Assembly (NCBI GenBank): GCA_001580565.1
Contig: LRBF01000215.1
Location: forward strand, 1-64,000
From: Caballeronia megalochromosomata
Lineage (GTDB): Bacteria; Pseudomonadota; Gammaproteobacteria; Burkholderiales; Burkholderiaceae
DNA: 64,000 nucleotides
Direction of reading: 5' to 3'
A model generated the notes under the pieces. That model had not been told where the DNA came from. It saw only the letters and a program-made list of their open reading frames with translations, and ran no database searches. Made by a program: the position numbers and the translations under genes. The first letter of the stretch is position 1. Every line of letters starts with the position of its first letter. Shown here piece by piece: positions 18,000 to 27,588 of the stretch.

Positions 18000-18338
18000 C
18001 AGAGGCCTCCACCTGGTATGGGACGCGACACGCCTGGGATCTCGCGTCGGCTTAGGTGGCACTCTGCTGGGGTTTACTTAGTCGTCGCTTAGTGAGGAAA
18101 GTGGGGAGACGCGAATGCTTGTTTACCTGGCGTAATCTTTCAGCGTTGAGGTTAGCGCCTTATCTGGCGGGCATTCCGGCGAAATGACGTCGCGGATATT
18201 TACATGTTTGTAAATAAACATTACAATCCGTCCCGTTGGTTATTGAGGATGATTCTCATTAACTGCGTCTAACGCGATTTCTCTCGCGCCCGTCCGCTCC
18301 ATGCAACGTGGGGCTTCATCCTTCTTCAGATTGTCACC
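18000..18338. other. Intergenic region with regulatory sequences
   Basis: 339 bases between the divergent DUF347 gene and the TonB receptor gene. It is AT-richer than its surroundings. An inverted repeat ATGTTT (18204-18209)/AAACAT (18216-18221) and a Fur-box-like sequence lie in its right half, followed by the receptor gene. No coding frame was supported. Confidence 0.6.
18245..18263 (+). promoter_or_regulatory. Fur-box-like site upstream of the siderophore receptor
   Basis: GAGGATGATTCTCATTAAC matches 14 of 19 positions of the classical Fur consensus, including the ATGATTCTCATTA core common in Burkholderia iron-regulated promoters. It lies 75 bases before the receptor start. With iron, Fur should repress transcription here. 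Assignment is from consensus comparison by eye. Confidence 0.7.
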
Positions 18339-20561
18339 ATGCCCGCTCTGTTAAAGACGCGGACGCGTCTGCTCGCGTCCGTGGGTGCTTTTTATTGCGC
18401 AAGTTTTTTCGCTCCTTCTCAGGCCGTCGCCCAGTCCGCGCCGGCGCCAGGCTCGACCGACGCTTCGCCCCGATCCTTGCCCGCGGTTCAGGTGAACGCG
18501 ACCACGGCGCAATCCGACTTGCAGACGAAGGAACTGCCTTCGTATAAATTCACCGCGCCGCTGCTGGACACACCGCGCTCGATCACGGTCATTCCCGAAG
18601 AACTGATCAAGGAGACCAACGCGACGACCTTCGCCGATGCGCTCAAGACCGTGCCCGGCATCACGTTCCTCGGTGGCGATGCGGCCGCGAATCCGTCGGC
18701 GGACCGGCCGGTGATCCGGGGCTTCGAATCGCGCAACTCGATTTTCGTCGACGGCATTCGGGACTCGGGCGTGCAGAACCGCGAGACGTTCGACATCGAG
18801 AGCATCACGGTCATCAAGGGTCCGGACTCGGTGTATGCGGGGCGCGGCGCGGTGGGCGGTTCGATCGACATCGAAACCAAGATGCCGAAGAACGAGAACT
18901 TCATCAACGGCAGCGCGGGCATCGGAACCGATGCATACAAGCGCCTGACGCTCGATGTGAACCAGAAGTTCGCCGGCGACAACGCGTTCCGCTTCAATGC
19001 GATGGGCTTCGATGCGAATCAGGCGGGCCGCAATAACGTCTATAGCAAGCGCTGGGGCATCGCGCCGTCCGTCGCATTCGGCCTGAACAGTCCGACGACG
19101 GTCACGCTCAGCTACTACCATCTGAATAGCTATGACATGCCGGATTTCAGCGTGCCGTTCCGCTCGACGGGCGGCACGCCGATCAACAGTGATCGCGGCC
19201 AGTTCTACGGGCTCAATAACCGCGACTATCGCTATGGGCAGACGGACACGGGAGAGGTGCGCGTCGAGCATCGCTTCAACGAAAACCTGAAGCTCAGAAA
19301 CACGACGATGTTCGGCCGCTCCACGCTCGATTACATCGCGACGAATCCACAGTTGACGAGCCCGACGTCGAACTTGCTCAGCTTGCAGGCGAAGAGCGGC
19401 AAGTACGCGACCAACAGCATCACGAATCAGACCGAGCTGACCGGCAAGGCAACGCTCCTCGGCATGCAGCACACGATGACGGGCGGCGTGGAATTCAGTC
19501 ACGAGCACAGCCTCTATGAAGGCTATCTCGTCACGGATAGCGCCGGGAACAATATCCGTACCGGCGGACCGTGTTCGGTGGCATACAACTGCACGCCGGT
19601 CAACGCGTGGAATCCGGACAACCCCTGGCTCGGCGGCGTTCTGCTCAACGGCGACAAGGGCTTTCCGGGAGCCGCGACGCATACGCAGACCAATACCGCA
19701 TCCGCGTATCTCTTCGATAGCGTGAAGATCACGGACCGCTGGCTATTCAACGCGGGCGCGCGTTTCGACCGCTTCGACGTCACCGCGACTCAGGCGGGCG
19801 CGAAAGACCTCACCAACAACTCGAATCTCTTCAGCTATCAGCTCGGCCTCGTGTACAAGCTGCTGCCGACGCTTAGCCTGTACACGTCGTATGGCACGTC
19901 CGCGAATCCGCCGGGCGCGAACTCGGGTCTCGGCGGCGGTACGGATCAGCTCACGGCCACGAATCAGGATCTGTCGCCGGAACGGAGCCGCAACATCGAA
20001 GTCGGTGCGAAGTGGGACGTGCTGGATCGGCTGTCGATGAACCTGGCGCTGTTCCAGACGGACAAGACCAACGCGCGCGTGAGCGACGGCCTGGGCGGCA
20101 CGATCAACGCGGGTCATCAGCGCGTGCGCGGTGTCGAAGTCGGCACGGCGGGCAACATCACGGGCAAGTGGAGCGTCTTCGGCGGCTACTCGTATCTGGA
20201 TGCGATCACGGTCGACGCGGGCGCGGCTAGCGCTGCATCGTCCGGTCTGCCGATGGTGATGGTGCCCAAGCACAACTTCACGCTCTGGTCGTTCTATGAC
20301 GTGCTGCCGAAGCTGAAGGTCGGTGCGGGTGCGACGATCGCGAGCAAGTCTTACGCGTCGGTATCGCCGACGGTGCTCAAGTGGACGCCGGGCTACGCAC
20401 GCATCGATGCGGTGGCGACTTATCACGTCGCGAAGAGCATCGACTTGCAGTTGAACGTGAACAACATCTTTGACCGCAAGTACTTTTCGAGCGCGTACCC
20501 GATCTACGCCACCTGGGCGCCGGGACGTTCCGCGATGTTGACGCTCAACTTCTATCAGTGA
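18339..20561 (+). CDS. TonB-dependent siderophore receptor
   Basis: 740 residues, normal for an outer-membrane ferric-siderophore receptor. A signal peptide (residues 1-33) ends before QSAPAPG. The plug domain follows with LDTPRSITVIPEELIKE near 75 and VIRGFESRNSIFVDGIRDSG near 125. A 22-strand barrel is implied by alternating aromatic strands, and the C-terminus ends in aromatic residues (LTLNFYQ). No siderophore synthesis, TonB or ABC genes lie nearby, so it may capture a foreign siderophore. Iron control is suggested by the Fur-box-like sequence upstream. Cognate siderophore unknown. Confidence 0.92.
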   Translation: MPALLKTRTRLLASVGAFYCASFFAPSQAVAQSAPAPGSTDASPRSLPAVQVNATTAQSDLQTKELPSYKFTAPLLDTPRSITVIPEELIKETNATTFADALKTVPGITFLGGDAAANPSADRPVIRGFESRNSIFVDGIRDSGVQNRETFDIESITVIKGPDSVYAGRGAVGGSIDIETKMPKNENFINGSAGIGTDAYKRLTLDVNQKFAGDNAFRFNAMGFDANQAGRNNVYSKRWGIAPSVAFGLNSPTTVTLSYYHLNSYDMPDFSVPFRSTGGTPINSDRGQFYGLNNRDYRYGQTDTGEVRVEHRFNENLKLRNTTMFGRSTLDYIATNPQLTSPTSNLLSLQAKSGKYATNSITNQTELTGKATLLGMQHTMTGGVEFSHEHSLYEGYLVTDSAGNNIRTGGPCSVAYNCTPVNAWNPDNPWLGGVLLNGDKGFPGAATHTQTNTASAYLFDSVKITDRWLFNAGARFDRFDVTATQAGAKDLTNNSNLFSYQLGLVYKLLPTLSLYTSYGTSANPPGANSGLGGGTDQLTATNQDLSPERSRNIEVGAKWDVLDRLSMNLALFQTDKTNARVSDGLGGTINAGHQRVRGVEVGTAGNITGKWSVFGGYSYLDAITVDAGAASAASSGLPMVMVPKHNFTLWSFYDVLPKLKVGAGATIASKSYASVSPTVLKWTPGYARIDAVATYHVAKSIDLQLNVNNIFDRKYFSSAYPIYATWAPGRSAMLTLNFYQ

Positions 20562-20570
20562 CGTGGGCTG

Positions 20571-20590
20571 CGCGCGGTGTGGGCCGCGCG
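20571..20590 (+). terminator. GC-rich hairpin after the receptor gene
   Basis: CGCGCGG (20571-20577) and CCGCGCG (20584-20590) form a perfect seven-pair stem with a six-base loop, ten bases after the receptor stop and before the convergent LysR gene. There is no T-run, so termination would be weak or bidirectional. Confidence 0.4.
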
Positions 20591-20610
20591 ATCACCGCAA
20601 AGCCTTCTGG

Positions 20611-21504
20611 CTAAACCGCCATCTGATCCGCGGTCTTCCTGAGTTGCGCCACAAACTGATTCACGATCACCGAGCGCGGCCTGCCAGGAGCGAACAGAAA
20701 CCGCGGCTCGACGGGCACGGCGGGCGAAAACCGCCGTGCGGTCAGATCGGGAAACGAACGGCCCACGAGTGCGAACGGATCGACGAGCGCCACCGCGTTA
20801 GCCTCACGCACTAGCGCGCACAGTACCGGCGTACTGTTCGAGACGAACACGCTCGTGAACATCCTGCCTTGCCCCCGGAACGCCTCGCGAAGACGCCAGC
20901 CCGTCAATGTGTCGTCGCCGAAGGTGGCGAGCGTTTCCTTGTCGAGCATCTTGGGCGTAATGATCTTGCGCGCGGCGAGCGGATGTTCGGCTCGCATCAC
21001 GCAGCGCAACTCCGCGCTGCAGAACTCCTCGACTTCCAGCGTACCCGAAGGCGCGGCTACGTCGAGAATGCCGAAGTCCGCCTGATTGTTGTTCACGTAC
21101 TCCACGACGTGACGCGTCGGCAGCGCGCGAATATCGAATTCGACATAGGGATGCGTCTCGCGGAATTCGCCGACCGCCCGCGCGACGATGGTGGTCGCGA
21201 GCATCGACACGGTCGACACGCGGATCGAGCCACGCTGCCCTTGCTGGATCTCGCGCGCCGTCTCCGCGATCGACTGCACGCTGCCGAACAACCGCTCGAT
21301 TTCCGGCAGGATCGCCTCGGCCTCGGGCGTGCACACGAGCCGTCCCTTTACGCGCAGAAACAGCGTGAGGCCGATCTCCTCTTCCAGCATGCGCAGCGTC
21401 TTCGTGACGGCGGGCTGGGACACGTACAGCAGACGCGCGGCGGCCGAGACGCTGCCGGCCTTCACGACCGCACGGAAAATCTCCAGATGCCGCACTTTGA
21501 GCAT
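20611..21504 (-). CDS. LysR-family transcriptional regulator
   Basis: 297 residues. The N-terminal helix-turn-helix reads MLKVRHLEIFRAVVKAGSVS, then RLLYVSQPAVTKTLRMLEEE, close to the LysR consensus; the remainder is the effector-binding domain. It is transcribed divergently from the eight-gene operon starting at 21645, with 140 bases between them, the classic arrangement for a LysR activator of the adjacent operon. The presumed inducer is the operon's substrate or an intermediate, which is unidentified. Confidence 0.92.
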   Translation of the reverse strand: MLKVRHLEIFRAVVKAGSVSAAARLLYVSQPAVTKTLRMLEEEIGLTLFLRVKGRLVCTPEAEAILPEIERLFGSVQSIAETAREIQQGQRGSIRVSTVSMLATTIVARAVGEFRETHPYVEFDIRALPTRHVVEYVNNNQADFGILDVAAPSGTLEVEEFCSAELRCVMRAEHPLAARKIITPKMLDKETLATFGDDTLTGWRLREAFRGQGRMFTSVFVSNSTPVLCALVREANAVALVDPFALVGRSFPDLTARRFSPAVPVEPRFLFAPGRPRSVIVNQFVAQLRKTADQMAV

Positions 21505-21644
21505 GAGTTCGACTCGTCAAGGGTATAACTTTCTGGCAGGACCAAGCTTAGCAGAATGTATTGGTTTTCATGGTTTTGAAACCGTACACTGGATTCACCG
21601 CATGAGGAAGCACGCAATCCACTCATCCATGAAGGAGCTTTGCC

Positions 21645-23138
21645 GTGAGCATTCCCGACGCATCGGTGTGGCGCGCCCGCGCCCAGGAGATCCGGCCCGA
21701 AGGCCGCGCGTTCATCGACGGACGCTACGTGCCCGCGCTGTCGGGCAAGACCTTTGCGACGGTCAATCCCGCGACGGGCCGCACGATCGCCGGGATCGCG
21801 GCATGCGACAAGGAAGATGCCGATGTGGCCGTCGCAAGCGGGCGGCGCGCGTTCGAAGCCGGCGTGTGGTCGCGCCGCGCGCCGGCCGAACGCAAGGCGG
21901 TCATGCTGAAGTTCGCGCAGTCGATCATGGACCATCGCGAGGAACTGGCGCTGCTCGAATCGCTCGATGTCGGCAAGCCGATCGCGAATGCCTATAACGG
22001 CGACATCGTCAGCTCGGCGACCTGCATCCAGTGGTACGGCGAGGCCATCGACAAGCTCTACGGCGAAACCGCGCCCGCCGCGCCCGACATGACCACGATG
22101 ATCGTGCGCGAGCCGCTCGGCGTAGTCGCGGCCGTGGTGCCGTGGAACTATCCGTTGTCGATGGCGAGCTGGAAGCTCGGCCCCGCGCTCGCGTCGGGCA
22201 ACTCGGTCGTGCTCAAGCCCGCCGAGCAGTCGCCGCTCACCGCGATCCGCATCGCCGAACTGGCGATGGAAGCGGGCCTGCCGCCCGGCGTGCTCAACGT
22301 GCTGCCCGGTTACGGCGAGACGGCGGGCCGCGCGCTCGGTCTGCACATGGATGTCGATGCGGTCGGCTTCACCGGCTCGACGGCCGTCGGCAAGCTCTTC
22401 ATGCAGTACTCGGGTCAATCCAACATCAAGCGGGTCGGGCTCGAATGCGGCGGAAAGAGCCCGCATATCGTGCTCGACGATTGCCCGGATCTCGACGCCG
22501 CCGCGCGCGCCGTCGCGGCCGGCATCTTCGGCAACAGCGGACAGGTCTGCAATGCGGGCTCGCGCCTCATCGTGCACGCCGCCGTGCGCGACGAACTGCT
22601 CGACAGGATCGCCGCCATCGCGCGCGAACTGGCGCCCGGCGATCCGCTCGATCCGGCCACGAAGATGGGCGCGATCGTCAGCCAGACACAGCACGAATCG
22701 GTGATGTCGTACATCGATGCGGGACGTGCCGACGGGGCGCGCATCATCGCGGGCGGAAGGGCGGCGCGGCCCGAATCGGGCGGCTATTTCATCGAGCCGA
22801 CCGTGTTCGATCGCGTCAGCAATGACATGCGCATCGCGCGTGAGGAAATCTTCGGGCCGGTGCTGTCGGCGATCACGGTGGAGTCGCCGGAAGAAGCGGT
22901 ACGCATCGCCAACGACACCATCTACGGACTCGCCGCCGCCGTCTGGACGTCGAACGTCGCGCGGGCGCAGCAAATGTCGCGGCAACTGAAGGCGGGCGTG
23001 GTCTGGGTCAACTGCTTCGACCGCGGCACCATGTCCTCGCCGTTCGGCGGGTTCAAGCAATCCGGCTTCGGCCGCGACAAGTCGATGCACGCCTTCGATA
23101 AATACATGGACTGGAAGGCGATCTGGATCGCCGGATGA
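21645..23138 (+). CDS. NAD(P)-dependent aldehyde dehydrogenase
   Basis: 497 residues. Standard aldehyde dehydrogenase features are present: VPWNYP (165-170), GFTGSTAVGK (241-250), the general base E267 in LECGGK and the nucleophile C302 in GQVCNAGSR. It most resembles the broad class that includes betaine aldehyde and gamma-glutamyl-gamma-aminobutyraldehyde dehydrogenases. It is first in the operon and 40 bases before the binding protein gene. With a polyamine-type transporter downstream, an aminoaldehyde or similar aldehyde is a plausible substrate, but this is inference. Confidence 0.92.
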   Translation: MSIPDASVWRARAQEIRPEGRAFIDGRYVPALSGKTFATVNPATGRTIAGIAACDKEDADVAVASGRRAFEAGVWSRRAPAERKAVMLKFAQSIMDHREELALLESLDVGKPIANAYNGDIVSSATCIQWYGEAIDKLYGETAPAAPDMTTMIVREPLGVVAAVVPWNYPLSMASWKLGPALASGNSVVLKPAEQSPLTAIRIAELAMEAGLPPGVLNVLPGYGETAGRALGLHMDVDAVGFTGSTAVGKLFMQYSGQSNIKRVGLECGGKSPHIVLDDCPDLDAAARAVAAGIFGNSGQVCNAGSRLIVHAAVRDELLDRIAAIARELAPGDPLDPATKMGAIVSQTQHESVMSYIDAGRADGARIIAGGRAARPESGGYFIEPTVFDRVSNDMRIAREEIFGPVLSAITVESPEEAVRIANDTIYGLAAAVWTSNVARAQQMSRQLKAGVVWVNCFDRGTMSSPFGGFKQSGFGRDKSMHAFDKYMDWKAIWIAG

Positions 23139-23178
23139 CGCATCGCTCCTAACCTCTCGCGCAATCACGGAGACCGCC

Positions 23179-24255
23179 ATGAAAACGCCCGATGTCGCAG
23201 TCGCAACAGTATCCGATACCTCGTCGCGCTCGCGGCGCGGCTTTCTCATGCAGGCGGGCGCGCTCGCGGGCGCCGCGCTGCTCGGCGCGCCCGCCATCGT
23301 GCGCGCGCAGTCGAAGAGCATCAGCGTGACATGCTGGGGCGGCGCCTACGAAGCCGCGATTCGCGGCGCCTTCGCTGAACCGTTCACGAAGGAAACCGGC
23401 ATCGCGGTGAATCTCGTGAACAGCGCGGACCTCGCGCGCATGAAGGTGCAGGTCGAATCGAAGAACGTGTCGTGGGACGTATTCGACAGCATCGGGCCGC
23501 AGATCGTCGCGGGCTCGCGCCAGGGCATGTGGGAGAAGCTCGATCCGGCCATCGTCAAGGTGGACGGACTGATCACGAAGACCGGCGCGGATTTCGTCGG
23601 CACGTATTCGTATGCGGGCGGCATCGGCTTCGATCCGAAGCGCAGCAGCAGGCCGCCGACGACCTATGCCGAGTTCTGGGACGCGAAGGCGTTTCCGGGC
23701 CGGCGCGGGCTGCGTCCGCGCGTGAGCGAGAACCTGGAGATGGCCTTGCTCGCGGACGGCGTCGCGCCCGACAAGCTCTATCCGCTCGATGTCGAGCGCG
23801 CGTTCAAGGCGATGGATCGCATCAAGCCCGCGGTGCGCAAGTGGATCGAGACGACGCCCGAGACGGTGACGCTCATCGCGAGCAACGAGCTCGATTTCAC
23901 TTACACGTATCTCAGCCGGGTTTTGCCGGCGCAGCGCGCGGGCACCTCGATCCAGATGTCGATGAAGCAGACGCTCAACAGCCTCGAATATCTCGCGGTG
24001 CCGAAGTACGGCAAGAACACCCAGGCTGCGATGCAGTACGTGGCGTTCTGTCTGCGCCCGGACCGCCAGGCGGCGTTCTGCGAAATGGTGGAATTCGCGC
24101 CGAATGTTGCGGCCGCGATGCCGCTCGTCTCCGCAGCCGCGAAGGCGCGCATGCCGGACATGCATGACAAGAACAGTATCGTCATCAACGATCAATGGTG
24201 GGGCGATCACTACGATGCGCTGCAGAACCGCTTCACGACGTGGATGCTGACGTAA
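23179..24255 (+). CDS. Polyamine-type ABC transporter substrate-binding protein
   Basis: 358 residues. The N-terminus has a twin-arginine signal: SRRGFLMQAGALAG followed by a hydrophobic stretch and cleavage after AIVRAQ, so the protein is likely exported folded. The mature part begins SISVTCWGGAYEAAIRGAF and matches PotD/PotF-like binding proteins for spermidine, putrescine and similar compounds, with a later GGIGFDPK block. Genes for both permeases follow at once and the ATPase two genes later. The real ligand need not be a polyamine, because this family also binds opines, aromatic amines and phosphonates. Confidence 0.9.
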   Translation: MKTPDVAVATVSDTSSRSRRGFLMQAGALAGAALLGAPAIVRAQSKSISVTCWGGAYEAAIRGAFAEPFTKETGIAVNLVNSADLARMKVQVESKNVSWDVFDSIGPQIVAGSRQGMWEKLDPAIVKVDGLITKTGADFVGTYSYAGGIGFDPKRSSRPPTTYAEFWDAKAFPGRRGLRPRVSENLEMALLADGVAPDKLYPLDVERAFKAMDRIKPAVRKWIETTPETVTLIASNELDFTYTYLSRVLPAQRAGTSIQMSMKQTLNSLEYLAVPKYGKNTQAAMQYVAFCLRPDRQAAFCEMVEFAPNVAAAMPLVSAAAKARMPDMHDKNSIVINDQWWGDHYDALQNRFTTWMLT

Positions 24256-24274
24256 CCGTTACGGAGCGCGCGCG

Positions 24275-25108
24275 ATGAACTACACGCTGAACCTGAAGGC
24301 CGTCGTCGTGATGCTGCTGCCGCTGTACGCGCTGCTCGCGGTGTTCTTCCTCTGGCCGCTGGGCGTGGTCGGCTGGTCGAGCGTCTGGGAGCACGCGTTC
24401 ACGCTGCGCGGCTACGAGCAGGTGCTGACCAGCGCGCTGATTCATCGCGTGCTCGGCAACACGCTCACGATCAGCGTGCTCGCCACGTCGACGAGCCTCG
24501 TGCTCGGCTACATCGTCGCGTTGCATCTCGCGCGCATGCCGTCGTCGAAGCGCGCACCGTATCTCGTCATGGTCATGCTGCCTTTCTGGACCAGCATTCT
24601 CGTGAAGAGCTATGCGTTCACGGTGGTGCTGGGCAGCGCGGGCATCGTGGCGAAGCTGGTCGGCTGGCTGTCGGGCGATGCGTGGCATCCCGAGCTGATA
24701 TTCAACCGCACGGGCGTCGTGATCGGCATGACCAATTACCTGTTGCCCTTCATGGTGCTGCCCATCCTCACGAGCCTGACGACGCAGAACCGCAATCTCA
24801 AGTTCGCCGCCGAACTGATGGGCGCGGGACCGTGGATGATCTTCGCGCGCATCACCCTGCCGCTGTCGATGCCCGGCGTGATCGCGGGCGTGCTGATGTG
24901 CCTCACGCTCTCCATGGGCATGTACATCACGCCGGCGCTCCTGGGCGGCCCGCGCGACATGATGCTTGCCAACCTCGTCGATTTTTATACGCGGCAGACG
25001 CTCGACTGGACACTCGCGGCATCCATCGCGATGATGCTGCTCGTGATCTCGGCCGTGCTCATCGCCATGCTCGGACGCGTGCAGCAGGGCAGGGAGGCGC
25101 TCGCATGA
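24275..25108 (+). CDS. ABC transporter permease (PotB-like)
   Basis: 277 residues with about six membrane spans. The cytoplasmic coupling loop has the EAA-type motif AAELMGAGPWMIFARITLPLSM, which docks the ATPase. It resembles the first permease of polyamine-type importers. Start is 19 bases after the binding-protein stop; the stop overlaps the next permease start (ATGA). Confidence 0.92.
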   Translation: MNYTLNLKAVVVMLLPLYALLAVFFLWPLGVVGWSSVWEHAFTLRGYEQVLTSALIHRVLGNTLTISVLATSTSLVLGYIVALHLARMPSSKRAPYLVMVMLPFWTSILVKSYAFTVVLGSAGIVAKLVGWLSGDAWHPELIFNRTGVVIGMTNYLLPFMVLPILTSLTTQNRNLKFAAELMGAGPWMIFARITLPLSMPGVIAGVLMCLTLSMGMYITPALLGGPRDMMLANLVDFYTRQTLDWTLAASIAMMLLVISAVLIAMLGRVQQGREALA

Positions 25109-25959
25109 TGGATACCGTGACTCGCGTGAGCAACGATTACGCAAAGCCCGAGACGAAGCGCCGCGACTGGCGCTGCGCGCTGCGCGTGCTCGGGTCTGTC
25201 GGCGGATGGTGCGGCTATCTGTTCCTGCTGCTGCCGAGCCTCGTGATCGTGCCGATCTCCTTCGGCGGCGGCAGCGAGTTGAGCTTTCCGCCGAAGACCT
25301 TCTCGCTCGCGCTGTTCGCGCAGTTCCTGTCCGATCCGGCATGGTGGGGCGCGTGCGTGACGAGCGTGATGGTCGCCCTGCTCGCATCGGCGATCTCGAT
25401 CACGGTCGGCGTGCCCGGCGCCTATGCGCTCGCACGCAGCCGCTTTCCAGGCAAGCGCGTGCTCGAATCGCTCGCGATCACGCCGATGCTCGTGCCCGTC
25501 GTCGTGCTCGGGCTCGGCATCTACAAGCAGTTCTCGGCGCTCGCGCTCGTCAATACGGTGTGGGGACTGGCGCTCGCCCATGCGGTGCTGGTCGTGCCGT
25601 TCGTCGTCATCGCGGTGGGCTCGGGGCTGCGTCACGCGGACGCGTCGCTCGAAGCCGTCGCGCTGGTGATGGGCGCGAGCCGCGTGCGCATCTTCTTTCA
25701 GGTGGTGCTGCCGCAGATTCGCGCATCGGTGGCGGTGAGCGTGCTGTTCGCGTTCCTGCTGTCTTTCGATGAAGTCGTGGTCGCGTACTTCATCTCCGGC
25801 CCGCAGACCACGACGCTTCCGGTGAAGATGTACAGCGCGATCCGCTGGGAAGTGTCGCCCGTGCTCGCGGCCGTCTCGACGATGCTCACGCTGATCTCGC
25901 TCGTGGCCTGTCTCGGCATCATGGCCTTGCAGCGGCGCGATCGGTCCGCCGATCAATAA
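25105..25959 (+). CDS. ABC transporter permease (PotC-like)
   Basis: 284 residues starting at the ATG at 25105 that overlaps the previous stop; GGGAGG lies upstream. A longer frame extends into the upstream gene but its sequence there is only a shadow. Six membrane spans and the coupling motif EAVALVMGASRVRIFFQVVLPQ are visible. It is the second membrane subunit of the importer. The N-terminal 35 residues are hydrophilic and longer than in many PotC proteins. Confidence 0.92.
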   Translation: MMDTVTRVSNDYAKPETKRRDWRCALRVLGSVGGWCGYLFLLLPSLVIVPISFGGGSELSFPPKTFSLALFAQFLSDPAWWGACVTSVMVALLASAISITVGVPGAYALARSRFPGKRVLESLAITPMLVPVVVLGLGIYKQFSALALVNTVWGLALAHAVLVVPFVVIAVGSGLRHADASLEAVALVMGASRVRIFFQVVLPQIRASVAVSVLFAFLLSFDEVVVAYFISGPQTTTLPVKMYSAIRWEVSPVLAAVSTMLTLISLVACLGIMALQRRDRSADQ

Positions 25960-25974
25960 CGAATCGACACGAAC

Positions 25975-27564
25975 ATGACGAAACGGTACGACGCGGTGAT
26001 CATCGGTGCGGGACACAACGGCCTCGTGTGCGGCGCGTATCTCGCGCGCAAGGGCTTCCGGGTGTGTCTGCTGGAGCGGCGCGAGCTCGCTGGCGGCGCG
26101 GCCGTCAGCGAGGCCGTGTGGCCGGGTTATCGCGTGTCGACGGCGTCTTACACGATGGCGCTGCTGCAGCCGCGCATCATCGAGGAACTGGAGCTCGCGA
26201 AGTACGGCTACGAGATCATCGTGCCGCCGCCGATGCTGCATCTGTACGGTGAGGGCCGCAGTCTCCTGTTTCGCGCGGACGGCGAGCGCCTGCGCGCCGA
26301 TATCGCGCGCTTCAGTCAGGCCGATGCCGACGCCTACGGCAAGTATCGCGCGCACATGACGAAGCTCGGCAAGGTGGTGTCGGAGATGCTGTGGGAGACG
26401 CCGCCCGATCCCGCCGACCACGCGCTCGCCGCGCGCAGCAAGCTGCTCGGCTTCGCCTGGCGATTCCGTGATCTCGGCGAGCAGTTCTACGATCTCTACG
26501 ACGTCCTCACGCTGTCCGCGCGCGATTTTCTCGCGCGCTGGTTCGAGTCCGACGAGATGATCACCGCGCTGGGCTTCTATGCATCGTGCGGCGGTGCGGC
26601 CACGAGCATCTGTTCGCCGGGTTCGGCCTACGTGCTGCTGCGCGGCTTCATCCGCGATCATGCGACGAGCGCGGGACCGGCGGGCTTCGTGCGCGGCGGC
26701 ATGGGCTCGATTTCCGACGCGATTGCGGCGTCGGGCAGGGCGCACGGCATGGAAGTGCGCTGCGATGCGCCGGTTGCGGAGGTGCTGATCGAAGGGGAAC
26801 GCGCGACAGGCGTGCGGCTCGTATCGGGCGAGCGCATCGAGGCGGGTTGCGTGATTTCGAACGTCGCGACCAAGGTGCTGTTCCAGCAGCTCGTGAAGGC
26901 GGAGCACGTGGCGCCCGAGTTCCTGTCGCGCGTCGCGCACATACGCGATCGCTCGACTGCGTTCAAGGTCCACCTCGCGCTCAGGCGCCTGCCTGTGTTC
27001 ACGGACTTCGACCCGGACGCGGCGGGCTTCGCCTATCCCGCGCAGGTGCGCATCGGGCCATCGGTCGAGTATCTCGAACGCGCATGGGACGCGGCGAAGT
27101 ACGGCGAGATTTCACCGCATCCGCCGCTCGTGGTCATGACGCCGAGCGCGGTCGACCCGAGTGTCGCGCCTGCTGGCAAGCATCTGATCAGCATCTTCGG
27201 CCAGCACGCGCCGTATGCGCTGCGCGAAGGCTCGTGGGACACCTGGCGCGAGCGTCTGTACGACATCGTGCTCGATACGCTCGCCGCGCATGCGCCCGAT
27301 ATACGCGACTGCATCGACGATGCACAGGTGCTGTCGCCCGTCGATCTCGAGCGCATCTTCGCGCTGCCGGGCGGACATGTGCATCACGGCGAACTCAGCG
27401 CGGACCAGATTTTCTTCAGGCGGCCGGTGCAGGGCGCGGCGGACTATCGCACGCCGGTCAGGGGCCTTTATCAATGCGGCGCATCGGTGCATCCGGGTGG
27501 CGGCGTGACCGGTGTGCCCGGACATAACGCAGCGCAGGTCGTGATGCGCGGCGAGCGGCACTGA
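25975..27564 (+). CDS. Phytoene-desaturase-like FAD-dependent oxidoreductase
   Basis: 529 residues. The N-terminal FAD fold reads AVIIGAGHNGLVCGAYLARK (GxGxxG at 11-16), followed by LLERRELAGGAA. The C-terminal FAD/substrate block is GLYQCGASVHPGGGVTGVPG, typical of the phytoene dehydrogenase/CrtI-like superfamily. The context has no carotenoid genes. The gene is placed inside an ABC-importer operon, 15 bases after the permease and 24 before the ATPase, so it most probably oxidises or desaturates the imported compound. Related non-carotenoid members are poorly characterised. Cofactor assignment is strong; reaction is unknown. Confidence 0.88.
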   Translation: MTKRYDAVIIGAGHNGLVCGAYLARKGFRVCLLERRELAGGAAVSEAVWPGYRVSTASYTMALLQPRIIEELELAKYGYEIIVPPPMLHLYGEGRSLLFRADGERLRADIARFSQADADAYGKYRAHMTKLGKVVSEMLWETPPDPADHALAARSKLLGFAWRFRDLGEQFYDLYDVLTLSARDFLARWFESDEMITALGFYASCGGAATSICSPGSAYVLLRGFIRDHATSAGPAGFVRGGMGSISDAIAASGRAHGMEVRCDAPVAEVLIEGERATGVRLVSGERIEAGCVISNVATKVLFQQLVKAEHVAPEFLSRVAHIRDRSTAFKVHLALRRLPVFTDFDPDAAGFAYPAQVRIGPSVEYLERAWDAAKYGEISPHPPLVVMTPSAVDPSVAPAGKHLISIFGQHAPYALREGSWDTWRERLYDIVLDTLAAHAPDIRDCIDDAQVLSPVDLERIFALPGGHVHHGELSADQIFFRRPVQGAADYRTPVRGLYQCGASVHPGGGVTGVPGHNAAQVVMRGERH

Positions 27565-27588
27565 CGCGAACGGGAGCTTGAGCGAACC

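Noticed and set aside
21462..23321. 619-residue open frame on the minus strand
   Set aside because: Antisense to the aldehyde dehydrogenase, which has intact catalytic residues.
24985..26973. 662-residue open frame on the minus strand
   Set aside because: Antisense to permease and flavoprotein genes; Arg/His-rich composition.
25975..27564. Carotenoid biosynthesis gene (crtI)
   Set aside because: The fold matches the CrtI superfamily, but the gene is embedded in an ABC-importer operon and no crtB/crtE/crtY relatives are present.
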